From DATKUC01 sp964577375 (GTDB lineage Bacteria; Spirochaetota; Spirochaetia; DSM-27196; DATKUC01): a stretch of 9,443 bases of DNA. Numbering within the stretch: position 1 is the first letter of the stretch; each line of letters begins with the position of its first letter. The notes under the pieces are model-generated. The model worked only from the letters and a program-made list of their open reading frames with translations. It was not told the origin of the DNA and did no database searches. Below are positions 1 through 6,203 of this stretch, piece by piece. Made by a program: the position numbers and the translations under genes. The DNA lies in NCBI GenBank assembly GCA_964577375.1, contig CAZNYW010000111.1, forward strand, positions 1-9,443, read 5' to 3'.

Positions 1-12
1 TGATACTACAGA

Positions 13-35
13 GAGGGGCCGATTGACGGCCCCTC
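13..35. terminator. Strong GC hairpin, possible terminator
   Basis: An 8-bp perfect inverted repeat (GAGGGGCC at 13-20 and GGCCCCTC at 28-35) encloses a 7-nt loop. It lies about 100 bp past the glnK stop. On the plus strand it is followed by a loosely T-rich stretch (ATGTTCTT); on the minus strand the flank (TCTGTAGTATCA) has no T-run. It could end the amtB-glnK transcript, or a plus-strand gene lying left of the window. Neither orientation has a classic U-tract, so the terminator call is tentative although the stem is clear. Confidence 0.4.
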
Positions 36-110
36 ATGTTCTTACCTGTGTTCAGGAGTAAGGTGTCCGAACCGGCCCTGCCGATTCGAACCTATCTCGT
101 TTCGCAGAGT

Positions 111-126
111 GCCGGGTCTTCCCGGC
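111..126 (-). other. Short hairpin just after the glnK stop
   Basis: GCCGGG (111-116) and CCCGGC (121-126) form a perfect 6-bp all-GC stem with a 4-nt loop. It starts 8 bp downstream of the glnK stop codon on the minus strand. No T-run follows in the direction of glnK transcription. It may protect the 3' end of the mRNA or slow polymerase ahead of the larger hairpin at 13-35. The structure is visible; the role is inference. Confidence 0.35.
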
Positions 127-134
127 TCGCAGTC

Positions 135-476
135 TTACCCGATCGCCTCCTTCCCGGTTTCGCCGCTCCGGATGCGTATACATTCCTCTAATGGCGTGAC
201 AAAGATCTTGCCGTCGCCAATTTCTCCCGTTCGGGCACCGCGGATGATAGCATCCACGGTGCGCTGGACGAAGTCCTCGTTTACCGCAATCTCCAGGCGC
301 GTCTTCTTGAGAAGATTCACCTCGATGTCGACGCCGCGGTAGGATTCGGTATATCCCTTCTGCTGACCGCAGCCGAGCGAATTGGTTACCGATAACTTGT
401 AGACTTCGGCTTTGTATAGCTCCTCTTTCACGTCGTTCAGCTTGTGGGGCTGGATGTATGCCGTAATCAGTTTCAT
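135..476 (-). CDS. glnK: PII nitrogen regulatory protein GlnK/GlnB, lacking Tyr51
   Basis: A 113-residue PII signal protein of normal family length. PII trimers bind ATP/ADP and 2-oxoglutarate and, when beside amtB, normally dock on the ammonium channel to close it. Visible family features are the N-terminal strand MKLITAYIQPHKL, the T-loop (about 37-55, including QKGYTESYRG with Tyr46), the B-loop signature TGEIGDGKIF (83-92, Lys90) and the nucleotide-binding RIRSGE (101-106). Residue 51, the uridylylated Tyr of enteric PII, is Ile here, so GlnD-type modification at that site is not possible. The start at 476 is preferred over in-frame ATG codons further upstream because a GGGAGGAG ribosome site lies just before it and would fall inside the longer version. 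The gene begins 14 bp after the amtB stop, so the two are surely co-transcribed. I use glnK because of the amtB linkage; glnB is an equally possible name. Confidence 0.95.
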   Translation of the reverse strand: MKLITAYIQPHKLNDVKEELYKAEVYKLSVTNSLGCGQQKGYTESYRGVDIEVNLLKKTRLEIAVNEDFVQRTVDAIIRGARTGEIGDGKIFVTPLEECIRIRSGETGKEAIG

Positions 477-490
477 CCCTGCTCCTCCCA

Positions 491-1831
491 TCACATCGTC
501 GTAAAGATCTGGAAGCCGCTGTACGCCTCCATCCCGTGCTCACCGGTGTCGAGCCCCCTCAGCTCTTCGTCGGAGGTTACCCGCAGACCGATGGTGCCCT
601 TGAGGATGGCGAACAGTATCAGTCCGGTTGCCATCACCCACACGAATGCCGTGAGCACGCCGACCGCCTGCACGCCGAGCTGGTGAAGACCGCCGCCGTA
701 GAAGAGGCCGCTGACGCCGTCGATGTTGGCAGGGTTGGCAAACAGCCCGACTGCCAGTGTGCCCCACGCGCCATTGACCGCATGAACCGAGACAGCACCG
801 ACCGGGTCGTCAATATGAAGGACCTTGTCGATGAACTCAACCGACAGGACCACCAGGATACCTGCAACGATGCCGATTATCAGGGCACCGATCGGATCAG
901 CGGCGCCGCATGGAGCGGTAATTGCCACAAGACCGGCGAGGGCGCCGTTCAATGCCATACTGGGATCGGGCTTGCCGAACCACACCCAGGAGGTGAACAT
1001 CGCAAAAACTGCACCGGCCGCGGCAGCGATGGTGGTGGTCGCCGCCACATGTGCGATTGACAGGTCGGTACCGGAAAGCGTGCTTCCCGCGTTGAATCCG
1101 TACCATCCGAACCACAGGATGAAGACGCCGAGCGCGGCGAGTGGAATATTGTGGCCCGGTATGGCCTTTACCACCGTCTTGCCGCCGACCTTCACATATT
1201 TGCCTTTGCGGGGACCGAGCAGCATCGCACCGGCCAGGGCTGCCCAGCCGCCGACCGAATGGACGACCGTGGACCCTGCAAAGTCATGAAAGCCCATCTG
1301 TCCAAGCCAGCCGCCGCCCCATGCCCAGTGACCGAAGAAGGGGTAGATGATCGCCGATACGACGACGCTGTAGATCAAATAGGCGCTGAACTTGGTCCGC
1401 TCCGCCATTGCACCTGATACTATCGTCGCTGCGGTAGCTGCGAAAACGACCTGGAACATCCAGTCTCGGTAGGTTGCGGGGTCCGCACCCACCAGGAAGA
1501 ATTTGCTGACGCCGAGAATTCCGCCGGAGTCCGCCCCGAACATGAGGCCGAATCCGATCGCCCAGTAGACGATGGCACCTGCGGAAAAGTCCATCAGGTT
1601 CTTCATAATAATGTTGCCGGCATTCTTTGCACGGGTGAGGCCTGTTTCGACCATTGCAAATCCCGCCTGCATAAAGAAGACCAGCGCCGCCGCCATGACC
1701 ATCCAGATCATGTCGAACGCCTGCTTGTAGAGCTTGATGGTATCGGCGGTCGACGCATCCTGTGCGAACAGCGTGCCCCCGCCAAATAGCAATCCAACCA
1801 CAACAAGAGTGAGAGCTATACGCTTCTTCAT
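491..1831 (-). CDS. amtB: Ammonium transporter AmtB
   Basis: A 446-residue Amt/Mep/Rh-family channel that conducts ammonium across the inner membrane as a trimer. Residues 1 to about 23 (MKKRIALTLVVVGLL, then a break near FAQD) look like a cleavable signal peptide, as in many Amt proteins. About eleven hydrophobic helices follow. Visible pore features are the Amt signature around DFAGSTVVHSVGGW (183-196), the twin histidines His191 and His350 (VSVHAVNGAWG), the periplasmic Phe gate region QVVFAATAATIVSGAMAERT (127-146), and a cytoplasmic tail DEELRGLDTGEHGMEAY of the type that contacts GlnK. The reading frame extends to 1891, but that stretch covers the sigma-54 promoter. The ATG at 1831 is preceded by an AGGAGGA ribosome site at about 7 nt and starts the signal peptide, so it is the true start. 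It is first gene of amtB-glnK. Confidence 0.96.
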   Translation of the reverse strand: MKKRIALTLVVVGLLFGGGTLFAQDASTADTIKLYKQAFDMIWMVMAAALVFFMQAGFAMVETGLTRAKNAGNIIMKNLMDFSAGAIVYWAIGFGLMFGADSGGILGVSKFFLVGADPATYRDWMFQVVFAATAATIVSGAMAERTKFSAYLIYSVVVSAIIYPFFGHWAWGGGWLGQMGFHDFAGSTVVHSVGGWAALAGAMLLGPRKGKYVKVGGKTVVKAIPGHNIPLAALGVFILWFGWYGFNAGSTLSGTDLSIAHVAATTTIAAAAGAVFAMFTSWVWFGKPDPSMALNGALAGLVAITAPCGAADPIGALIIGIVAGILVVLSVEFIDKVLHIDDPVGAVSVHAVNGAWGTLAVGLFANPANIDGVSGLFYGGGLHQLGVQAVGVLTAFVWVMATGLILFAILKGTIGLRVTSDEELRGLDTGEHGMEAYSGFQIFTTM

Positions 1832-1874
1832 CGAGCATTCCTCCTCGAACTCGATCAATAGTTTCGTTGTACTA

Positions 1875-1890
1875 AGCAGTTTTCGTGCCA
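1875..1890 (-). promoter_or_regulatory. Sigma-54 promoter of amtB-glnK
   Basis: Read on the minus strand the sequence is TGGCACGAAAACTGCT. The -24 element TGGCACG is a perfect match to the sigma-54 consensus. The -12 element CTGCT differs from TTGCW only in its first base. The distance between the invariant GG and GC is the required 10 bp. Transcription would begin near 1864, giving a leader of about 33 nt that contains the AGGAGGA site of amtB. The gene for a sigma-54 activator lies immediately upstream, which supports the call. Confidence 0.82.
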
Positions 1891-1953
1891 ACCAGACGAG
1901 AAGGATGAGAACCTTACGATCATGTTGTTACGACGGAAGAAGTTATCGGCATT

Positions 1954-1985
1954 GTATCTCAGATACCACGACATGACCATATGGT
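1954..1985. promoter_or_regulatory. Paired palindromes, candidate activator-binding sites
   Basis: Two perfect palindromes stand upstream of the amtB sigma-54 promoter: GTATCTCAGATAC (1954-1966, odd centre) and ACCATATGGT (1976-1985). Their centres are about 96 and 116 bp upstream of the predicted transcription start and 20.5 bp, near two helical turns, apart. A looser pair ATACCA (1963-1968) and TGGTAT (1982-1987) spans both. This is the usual distance and phasing for upstream activator sites of NtrC/NifA-type proteins. Neither matches the classic NifA site TGT-N10-ACA; the closest reading ends in CCA. Binding by the neighbouring activator is inference. Confidence 0.5.
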
Positions 1986-2004
1986 ATTATGAAAGGCAAA
2001 AAGT

Positions 2005-2016
2005 TACATAAATGTA
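2005..2016. promoter_or_regulatory. Third inverted repeat in the amtB upstream region
   Basis: TACAT-AA-ATGTA is a 5-bp perfect inverted repeat in a very AT-rich stretch (about 1985-2038). Its centre is 30 bp, close to three helical turns, beyond the palindrome at 1976-1985. It may be a further, weaker operator, or simply AT-rich sequence assisting DNA bending. It does not share an obvious half-site with the other two palindromes. Confidence 0.25.
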
Positions 2017-2024
2017 GGTATAAG

Positions 2025-2056
2025 GATATAAAGATACGACCACGTAGGGCACGCGG
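2025..2056 (-). terminator. Possible terminator of the sigma-54 activator gene
   Basis: On the minus strand CCGCGT-GCCCT-ACGTGG (2056 down to 2040) forms a 6-bp stem with one G-U pair and a 5-nt loop, followed by a moderately T-rich tail (TCGTATCTTTATAT). It lies 27 bp after the activator stop and would insulate amtB from read-through. The tail is not a clean T-run. A second small stem, CCAC/GTGG, lies just before it. Confidence 0.35.
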
Positions 2057-2083
2057 CTTACCACCAGACTGTGGCGTCCGGCG

Positions 2084-3637
2084 TCAGGATCGATACTGCC
2101 GGGAGTCGAGACCGTGTTTGGTGACGCGGAGCCCCATGATTCTCTCGGTAACTCCGAGCAGGCGGGCGGCCTTCGCCATGTTGCCCTTGGTGGACTTCAG
2201 TGCGTCGAGGATGAGCTCCCGTTCGAGGTTGTCGAGCGCTTCAGAGAGCGTACCGGCGAGACGGGTGTTGGTAGACTCCGCGCTCTGCAGGGTGGGTGGA
2301 AGGTGATGGCTGTGTATCACCTCGTCCATCGAGAGCAGAACCGCCCGTTCGACGCAGTTTTCCAGCTCACGGACGTTGCCGGGCCAGTGATAGTTCATCA
2401 ACAGGTCGATAGCCGGCGTGGAGATGCGGCGGATGAGCACATGGTTCTGATCGGAGTATTTGGCGATGAAGTAATCGGCGAGCAGCAGGATGTCGCTCTT
2501 CCGCTCGCGAAGCGGCGGTATGTGAATCGGGAAGACGTTGAGCCTGTAATAGAGGTCTTCTCGAAAAATGTTCTGCTCCATCAGTTTTTCGAGATTTCGG
2601 TTGGTTGCAGTGATTACCCGCACATTAGTGCGGATGGTCTCGTTGCCGCCGACCCGTTCGAACTCACGTTCCTGCAGCACCCGAAGCAGCTTCACCTGGG
2701 TTGTGGGCGAAAGATCCCCGATTTCGTCGAGGAAGATGGTGCCGCCGTTCGCAAGCTCGAAGCGTCCCTTACGCGTGGAGACCGCACCGGTGAAGGCGCC
2801 GCGTTCGTGGCCGAATAGCTCGCTCTCGATGACGGTTTCCGGGAGCGCGGCGCAGTTGACCTTGATGAACGGTTTCGCCGCTCGAGGGCTGTTGTAGTGG
2901 ATCGCGTGGGCGACGAGCTCTTTACCCGTTCCGCTTTCGCCGCGGATCAGAACGGTTGCGTCGCTCCGCGATACCTGCGCCACCATATCGAAGACCGACT
3001 GCATTGCCTTGGAGTTTCCGATGATGTTCGACGGCCGGAACCGCTCACGCAGCTCCTGCTGCAACCTGGTGTTCTCTTCCTGAAGCTGTCGCTTCTCCTC
3101 CATCACTGTCTGGCGAATCTTCACCGCCTGCGCGATCATCGAGGAGATGATCGAAAGGAGACGTACGCTTTCGTCGAGCGTTGTGGCGTCGCTCTCGGGG
3201 CGGTCGACGCTGAAGGCACCGACGGTCTCATTGCCGAGCTTTATCGGAACGCAGATGAAGGAGACGTCCTTGTTGCGAACTCCCTTCCGTGCTCCAGTGC
3301 GGTTGAGAAACTCGCGGTCTTCGGCGATTCTCGGGATTACCATCGGCTTGCCCGACTGCACCACCTTGCCGGTTATTCCTTCCCCCAGCCGGTACCGTCC
3401 GCGTTCCCGCTGACTCTCCGACAGACCATACGCTGCTTCTATAATGATCTCGCCGGTCTGGCGATTGAGGAGCGTTATGGTGCCGCGGACCATGTTCAGC
3501 TGTTCCGCGACCGCCTTCAACACGGGATGGATAACCTGCTTGAGGTCCAGGCTCTGATCCAGGATTTGACTGATTTCGAAAAGCAGTGACAGCTCTTCGA
3601 CCTTGTCGCGATAGGACGTGGTCTCGGTAGAGCTCAT
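2084..3637 (-). CDS. NifA/NtrC-family sigma-54-dependent activator with GAF sensor domain
   Basis: A 517-residue enhancer-binding protein that uses ATP hydrolysis to open promoters bound by sigma-54 RNA polymerase. In order: an N-terminal GAF sensor domain (about 13-170), a coiled-coil linker rich in Gln/Glu/Arg (about 173-200), the AAA+ domain, and a Fis-type helix-turn-helix (about 484-510). In the AAA+ domain I see Walker A GESGTGKE (233-240), the sigma-54 contact loop GAFTGA (280-285), Walker B GGTIFLDE (298-305), FREDLYYRLNVF (358-369) and WPGNVREL (418-425). GAF-AAA-Fis order and the helix-turn-helix sequence (AKAARLLGVTERIMGLR) fit the NifA branch. The linker between AAA+ and helix-turn-helix has no cysteines, unlike oxygen-sensitive rhizobial NifA. 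The ATG at 3637 has AGGAGG 8 nt upstream; a GTG at 3661 in the same frame would put that site inside the gene. Its likely target is the adjacent amtB-glnK promoter. No nif genes are in view, so I do not assign nifA. Confidence 0.92.
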   Translation of the reverse strand: MSSTETTSYRDKVEELSLLFEISQILDQSLDLKQVIHPVLKAVAEQLNMVRGTITLLNRQTGEIIIEAAYGLSESQRERGRYRLGEGITGKVVQSGKPMVIPRIAEDREFLNRTGARKGVRNKDVSFICVPIKLGNETVGAFSVDRPESDATTLDESVRLLSIISSMIAQAVKIRQTVMEEKRQLQEENTRLQQELRERFRPSNIIGNSKAMQSVFDMVAQVSRSDATVLIRGESGTGKELVAHAIHYNSPRAAKPFIKVNCAALPETVIESELFGHERGAFTGAVSTRKGRFELANGGTIFLDEIGDLSPTTQVKLLRVLQEREFERVGGNETIRTNVRVITATNRNLEKLMEQNIFREDLYYRLNVFPIHIPPLRERKSDILLLADYFIAKYSDQNHVLIRRISTPAIDLLMNYHWPGNVRELENCVERAVLLSMDEVIHSHHLPPTLQSAESTNTRLAGTLSEALDNLERELILDALKSTKGNMAKAARLLGVTERIMGLRVTKHGLDSRQYRS

Positions 3638-3664
3638 ACGAGAGGCCTCCTGAACGGCCACATA

Positions 3665-3678
3665 CTACATTCTTGTAG
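3665..3678. promoter_or_regulatory. Inverted repeat upstream of the activator gene
   Basis: CTACA-TTCT-TGTAG is a perfect 5-bp inverted repeat in the 83-bp gap between pyruvate kinase and the activator, about 28 bp before the activator ATG. A run of eight G (3691-3698; C on the transcribed strand) lies beside it. No T-run follows, so it is a poor terminator. It could be an operator, or a stem in the 5' end of the activator mRNA. A weak sigma-70-like pair (TTGCGG, 17 bp, TAGTAT on the minus strand) overlaps it. Confidence 0.3.
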
Positions 3679-3720
3679 CATTCGCCGCAAGGGGGGGGAC
3701 AAAATTGTAGGTTGACGGTC

Positions 3721-5487
3721 TTAAACGATCCCTTCGTAGACGATCTTCTCGTCGCCGTTCAGGCTGACGTAGAGATTGTCTTCGAGCGTAGCGAAGGCGC
3801 TGGGAACCTCCGCAATCACGGTTATCGACGGATTTGCAGCGCGTATCTCGTCCGGCGATATCTGTGACTTTTCCTCGATAACCAGCCCCCGGATACGCGG
3901 CAGCACCGGTAGAAAGGCGCGGGAGAGGGTCCGGGTGAGAAGGATCTCTTCGCCGTCTTCGCGGATGAGAAGCATGGCGTTTTCCGCCGTATCGGCTTTG
4001 ACGATTCGTCCGCTCACCACCGCACCGAAGCCGCGCTGACCGCGGTTGAGAATATTGCCCATGAAGTGGATCTTGATGGTGTTGATCGGGATGGGGGAGT
4101 TGAGCGGAATGCCGGCCGCGGACACGACCTTGTCGAGCACGCGGAAGAAGCCGTTCTGCATGGCCAGGCGGAGCGCGTTCTGTACCATCAGATCGGAGTC
4201 GGTGACCATCGATGTCACAAGCGGATAGATCCCCCAGTGGATGAGAAGCTGCCGCTGCACCTGCTCGCTGACGGTTACGGCGACGATGCTCTGCACGGGG
4301 CGGAACTTGGAGAGAATTCTCGGGGTGTTCCCGCGGAGGCTCGGCGCCACAATGGCGGTGGCCTGAATGTCGCTTGCCACGACGTAGGCAGCGCGGGCAA
4401 CAGCGTTTCCGATGTCGGTCGTCTGCTCGTGCGCCGAAAAAAACTCCCGGCAGCGCGCATGGTATTCGGGCGAACCCTCGACTGCGCGCGCAATACGGTC
4501 CATGGTTTCGCATGCCTGCACCGGAAAGCGGCCATTTGCCGTTTCTCCCGAGAGCATTACCGCGTCCGTTCCGTCGAAGATCGCGTTTGCCACATCGGTG
4601 AGCTCCGCACGCGTAGGGCGGGGATTGTGAATCATGGAGTCGAGCATCTGGGTTGCGGTGACCACCGGCTTGTTCTGCAGATTGCATTTCTGGATGATCC
4701 GCTTCTGGGCCATCGGCACCTCTTCGGTAGCCAGCTGCACGCCGAGATCGCCCCGTGCAACCATGATGCCGTGCGAGACGCGGATGATCTCATCGATGTT
4801 CGCAAGACCCTCGGCATCCTCGATCTTTGAGATTACGCGAATGGCGGAGTTCCGTCGGGAAAGTATCTCCAGGATGGAGACAACGTCCTCCGGTTTCCGG
4901 ATGAAGGAGGCGGCGATGAAGTCGAAGTCCTGCTCGACGGCGAAAAGGATATCCTTCTCATCCTGCTCCGTGACCGCCGGAAGCGACGTGTGGACGCCAC
5001 GGACATTGACGTTCTTCTGCTCGCCGAGTTCGCCTCCGGCAACCACTTTGCACCGGATCTCCTTCCCCTGGATCTGCTCTACGGCAAGGTCGAGCAGCCC
5101 GTCTGCGACAAACACGTGGGCTCCCGGGCGGAGGTCCTCAGGGAGACGCGAATAGCTTATCGAGACGCGCGAAGAGTTCCCGGGAACCTGCTCCGTTGTC
5201 AGCGTGATCGCCGCGCCCTCCTCGAGCATCACGGTTCCATGGTTCTCGAGCAGTCCGGTCCGGATCTCCGGCCCCTTTGTGTCGAGCATCACGGCCACCG
5301 GAATGCCGGTCTCGCGGGATGCCTGGCGGAGCAGCTCGAGGCGGGCTCGGTGCTCGTCGTGGTTGCCGTGAGAGAAATTGAATCGGGCAACGTTCATGCC
5401 GGCTTCGATCAGCTGTTTGAGCGATGCCAGATCGTCGAGGGCAGGCCCGAGGGTACAGACTATCTTTGTCTTTCGGAGCTGGGGCAT
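3721..5487 (-). CDS. pyk: Pyruvate kinase with extra C-terminal domain
   Basis: A 588-residue pyruvate kinase that converts phosphoenolpyruvate and ADP to pyruvate and ATP at the end of glycolysis. The N-terminal KTKIVCTLGPA, the substrate-binding NVARFNFSHG (Arg35), DTKGPEIRTG (69-78), FIRKPEDV, the catalytic Lys221 in VISKIEDAEG and MVARGDLGV (242-250) are all present. Glu74 in DTKGPE is the residue seen in potassium-dependent enzymes. Residues about 345-470 form the allosteric C domain. Beyond about 475 there is an extra domain of roughly 110 residues, as in the bacterial enzymes near 585 residues whose tail resembles the phosphohistidine domain of PEP-synthase/PTS enzyme I. That tail here has no visible active-site His motif, so it is probably structural. 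The ATG at 5487 fits the family N-terminus; the ribosome site (AAGGCGGGA) is imperfect. A good sigma-70 promoter lies 35-70 bp upstream. Confidence 0.95.
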   Translation of the reverse strand: MPQLRKTKIVCTLGPALDDLASLKQLIEAGMNVARFNFSHGNHDEHRARLELLRQASRETGIPVAVMLDTKGPEIRTGLLENHGTVMLEEGAAITLTTEQVPGNSSRVSISYSRLPEDLRPGAHVFVADGLLDLAVEQIQGKEIRCKVVAGGELGEQKNVNVRGVHTSLPAVTEQDEKDILFAVEQDFDFIAASFIRKPEDVVSILEILSRRNSAIRVISKIEDAEGLANIDEIIRVSHGIMVARGDLGVQLATEEVPMAQKRIIQKCNLQNKPVVTATQMLDSMIHNPRPTRAELTDVANAIFDGTDAVMLSGETANGRFPVQACETMDRIARAVEGSPEYHARCREFFSAHEQTTDIGNAVARAAYVVASDIQATAIVAPSLRGNTPRILSKFRPVQSIVAVTVSEQVQRQLLIHWGIYPLVTSMVTDSDLMVQNALRLAMQNGFFRVLDKVVSAAGIPLNSPIPINTIKIHFMGNILNRGQRGFGAVVSGRIVKADTAENAMLLIREDGEEILLTRTLSRAFLPVLPRIRGLVIEEKSQISPDEIRAANPSITVIAEVPSAFATLEDNLYVSLNGDEKIVYEGIV

Positions 5488-5528
5488 TGTTTCCCGCCTT
5501 GTTCACGTGAGTTTTCGTCTATGTTCTG

Positions 5529-5557
5529 AATATGTCCTTGCGGGGCCGGCTTGTCAA
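5529..5557 (-). promoter_or_regulatory. Sigma-70-type promoter of pyk
   Basis: On the minus strand a perfect -35 hexamer TTGACA (5552-5557) is followed by a 17-bp spacer and a -10-like CATATT (5529-5534; 4 of 6 to TATAAT). Transcription would start near 5522, leaving a leader of about 35 nt before the pyk ATG. A GCCGG/CCGGC stem with a 10-nt loop (5545-5564) overlaps the -35 and the stop codon of the upstream gene, so the promoter doubles as the intergenic boundary. Confidence 0.6.
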
Positions 5558-5563
5558 ACCCGG

Positions 5564-6028
5564 CTATTCTTCTGCGGCCTGCTCGTCGTCTTCGAGGAGA
5601 TACTTGTACTCCTCGTGGGAGATGATGTCCTCCTGCTCGGCCTCGGGATGACCGGGGCGGTCGAGCAGATGGTGTATCTCCTGCACGTCGGCGAGATTCT
5701 CGCTTCGCGAGGCGCGGAACTTGGAAAAGTAGCCGTCGAGATTCGCCGAGAAGGTAAGGTTTCCCTCGAGAACATCGGTGAGAAAGTCTGCATAGATTCG
5801 TTTTGCCCGTGCCAGATTCCGCAGGTACTCCGCACGCTTGATGAGATGCTCGTTTTCCTTGAGTGCTGCATAGATCCGGGAGAGGCTCGAGTCCACAAAG
5901 AGAATGTCTTCTACCATCTTTTCTCTGAAATACTCCGGATCGATGTCCAGGCTGATCCCTGCCTTCAGAGTTTTGACGATTGTGTTTACGAAGAATATGT
6001 TGTCGTCGAAATTGGTCTTGGCGGCCAT
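5564..6028 (-). CDS. Hypothetical protein, helical, acidic tail
   Basis: A 154-residue protein I do not recognise. It has no signal peptide or membrane segment. The composition and heptad-like spacing of Leu/Ile/Tyr (for example DSSLSRIYAALKENEHLIKRAEYLRNLARAKRIYADFL, residues about 46-83) indicate mostly alpha-helix. The last 25 residues are strongly acidic (PEAEQEDIISHEEYKYLLEDDEQAAEE). There are no cysteines and no catalytic motif I can name. Codon use resembles the neighbouring genes, and the ATG at 6028 has a GAGAG stretch a few bases upstream. It lies 76 bp before pyk on the same strand and is divergent from rpsF. A cytoplasmic adaptor or lineage-specific structural protein is possible, but that is a guess. 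Confidence 0.75.
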   Translation of the reverse strand: MAAKTNFDDNIFFVNTIVKTLKAGISLDIDPEYFREKMVEDILFVDSSLSRIYAALKENEHLIKRAEYLRNLARAKRIYADFLTDVLEGNLTFSANLDGYFSKFRASRSENLADVQEIHHLLDRPGHPEAEQEDIISHEEYKYLLEDDEQAAEE

Positions 6029-6067
6029 ATATCTCTCAATAGATCATCGGTGACAAAATGGGTCGAC

Positions 6068-6096
6068 TTGACACTCGGGGGCCGATATGTTAGCTT
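6068..6096 (+). promoter_or_regulatory. Promoter of the rpsF-rplI operon
   Basis: A perfect -35 hexamer TTGACA (6068-6073) is followed after 17 bp by TAGCTT (6091-6096), a poor -10 match (3 of 6). It stands in the 175-bp divergent region between the hypothetical gene at 5564-6028 and rpsF. Transcription would start near 6103, giving a leader of about 100 nt. The -35 and spacing are good, but the weak -10 leaves the exact start open. Confidence 0.45.
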
Positions 6097-6126
6097 CTGT
6101 GAACCTTCTTACCATTACCAAATAAA

Positions 6127-6182
6127 CATACTAAGTATGCCCGGTGATGGTCATTAGACGCACTGCGCGTGGCGCGGTGTCT
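6127..6182 (+). promoter_or_regulatory. Structured rpsF leader, candidate S6:S18 autoregulatory element
   Basis: Two stems lie in the rpsF leader. The first is CATACTAAGTATG (6127-6139), a palindrome with an odd centre. The second (6156-6182) pairs AGAC (6156-6159) with GTCT (6179-6182), then, after a 2-nt GC bulge, ACTGCGC (6162-6168) with GCGCGGT (6172-6178, one G-U pair) around a GTG loop. It ends about 9 nt before the GGGAGG ribosome site. In many bacteria rpsF leaders are bound by the S6:S18 complex to shut off translation, which makes such a role plausible. I could not match the exact family consensus by eye. Confidence 0.4.
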
Positions 6183-6203
6183 ATAGTCCGCAGGGAGGAA
6201 TAC

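Noticed and set aside
61..100. tRNA T-arm-like GGTTCGAATC on the minus strand downstream of glnK
   Set aside because: The bases flanking the 7-nt loop do not pair as a 5-bp T-stem, and no matching acceptor, anticodon or D-arm can be drawn in the space after glnK.
1832..1891. Longer N-terminus for AmtB starting at 1891
   Set aside because: The added stretch is the sigma-54 promoter and leader; the ATG at 1831 has a good ribosome site and begins the signal peptide.
1953..1968. Classic NifA site TGT-N10-ACA
   Set aside because: Reading from TGT at 1953 the last triplet is CCA, so the site does not match, and no other exact match was found upstream of amtB.
2114..2818. 234-residue plus-strand open frame opposite the sigma-54 activator
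   Set aside because: Entirely antisense to conserved AAA+ coding sequence, with no ribosome site or recognisable domain.
3638..3661. GTG start at 3661 for the sigma-54 activator
   Set aside because: It would place the AGGAGG ribosome site inside the coding region; the ATG at 3637 lies 8 nt after that site.
3665..4687. Long open frame overlapping pyk on the same strand in another frame
   Set aside because: Arg-, Pro- and Gly-rich with no family signal; it lies in the shadow of the clearly recognised pyruvate kinase and is expected in GC-rich codon usage.
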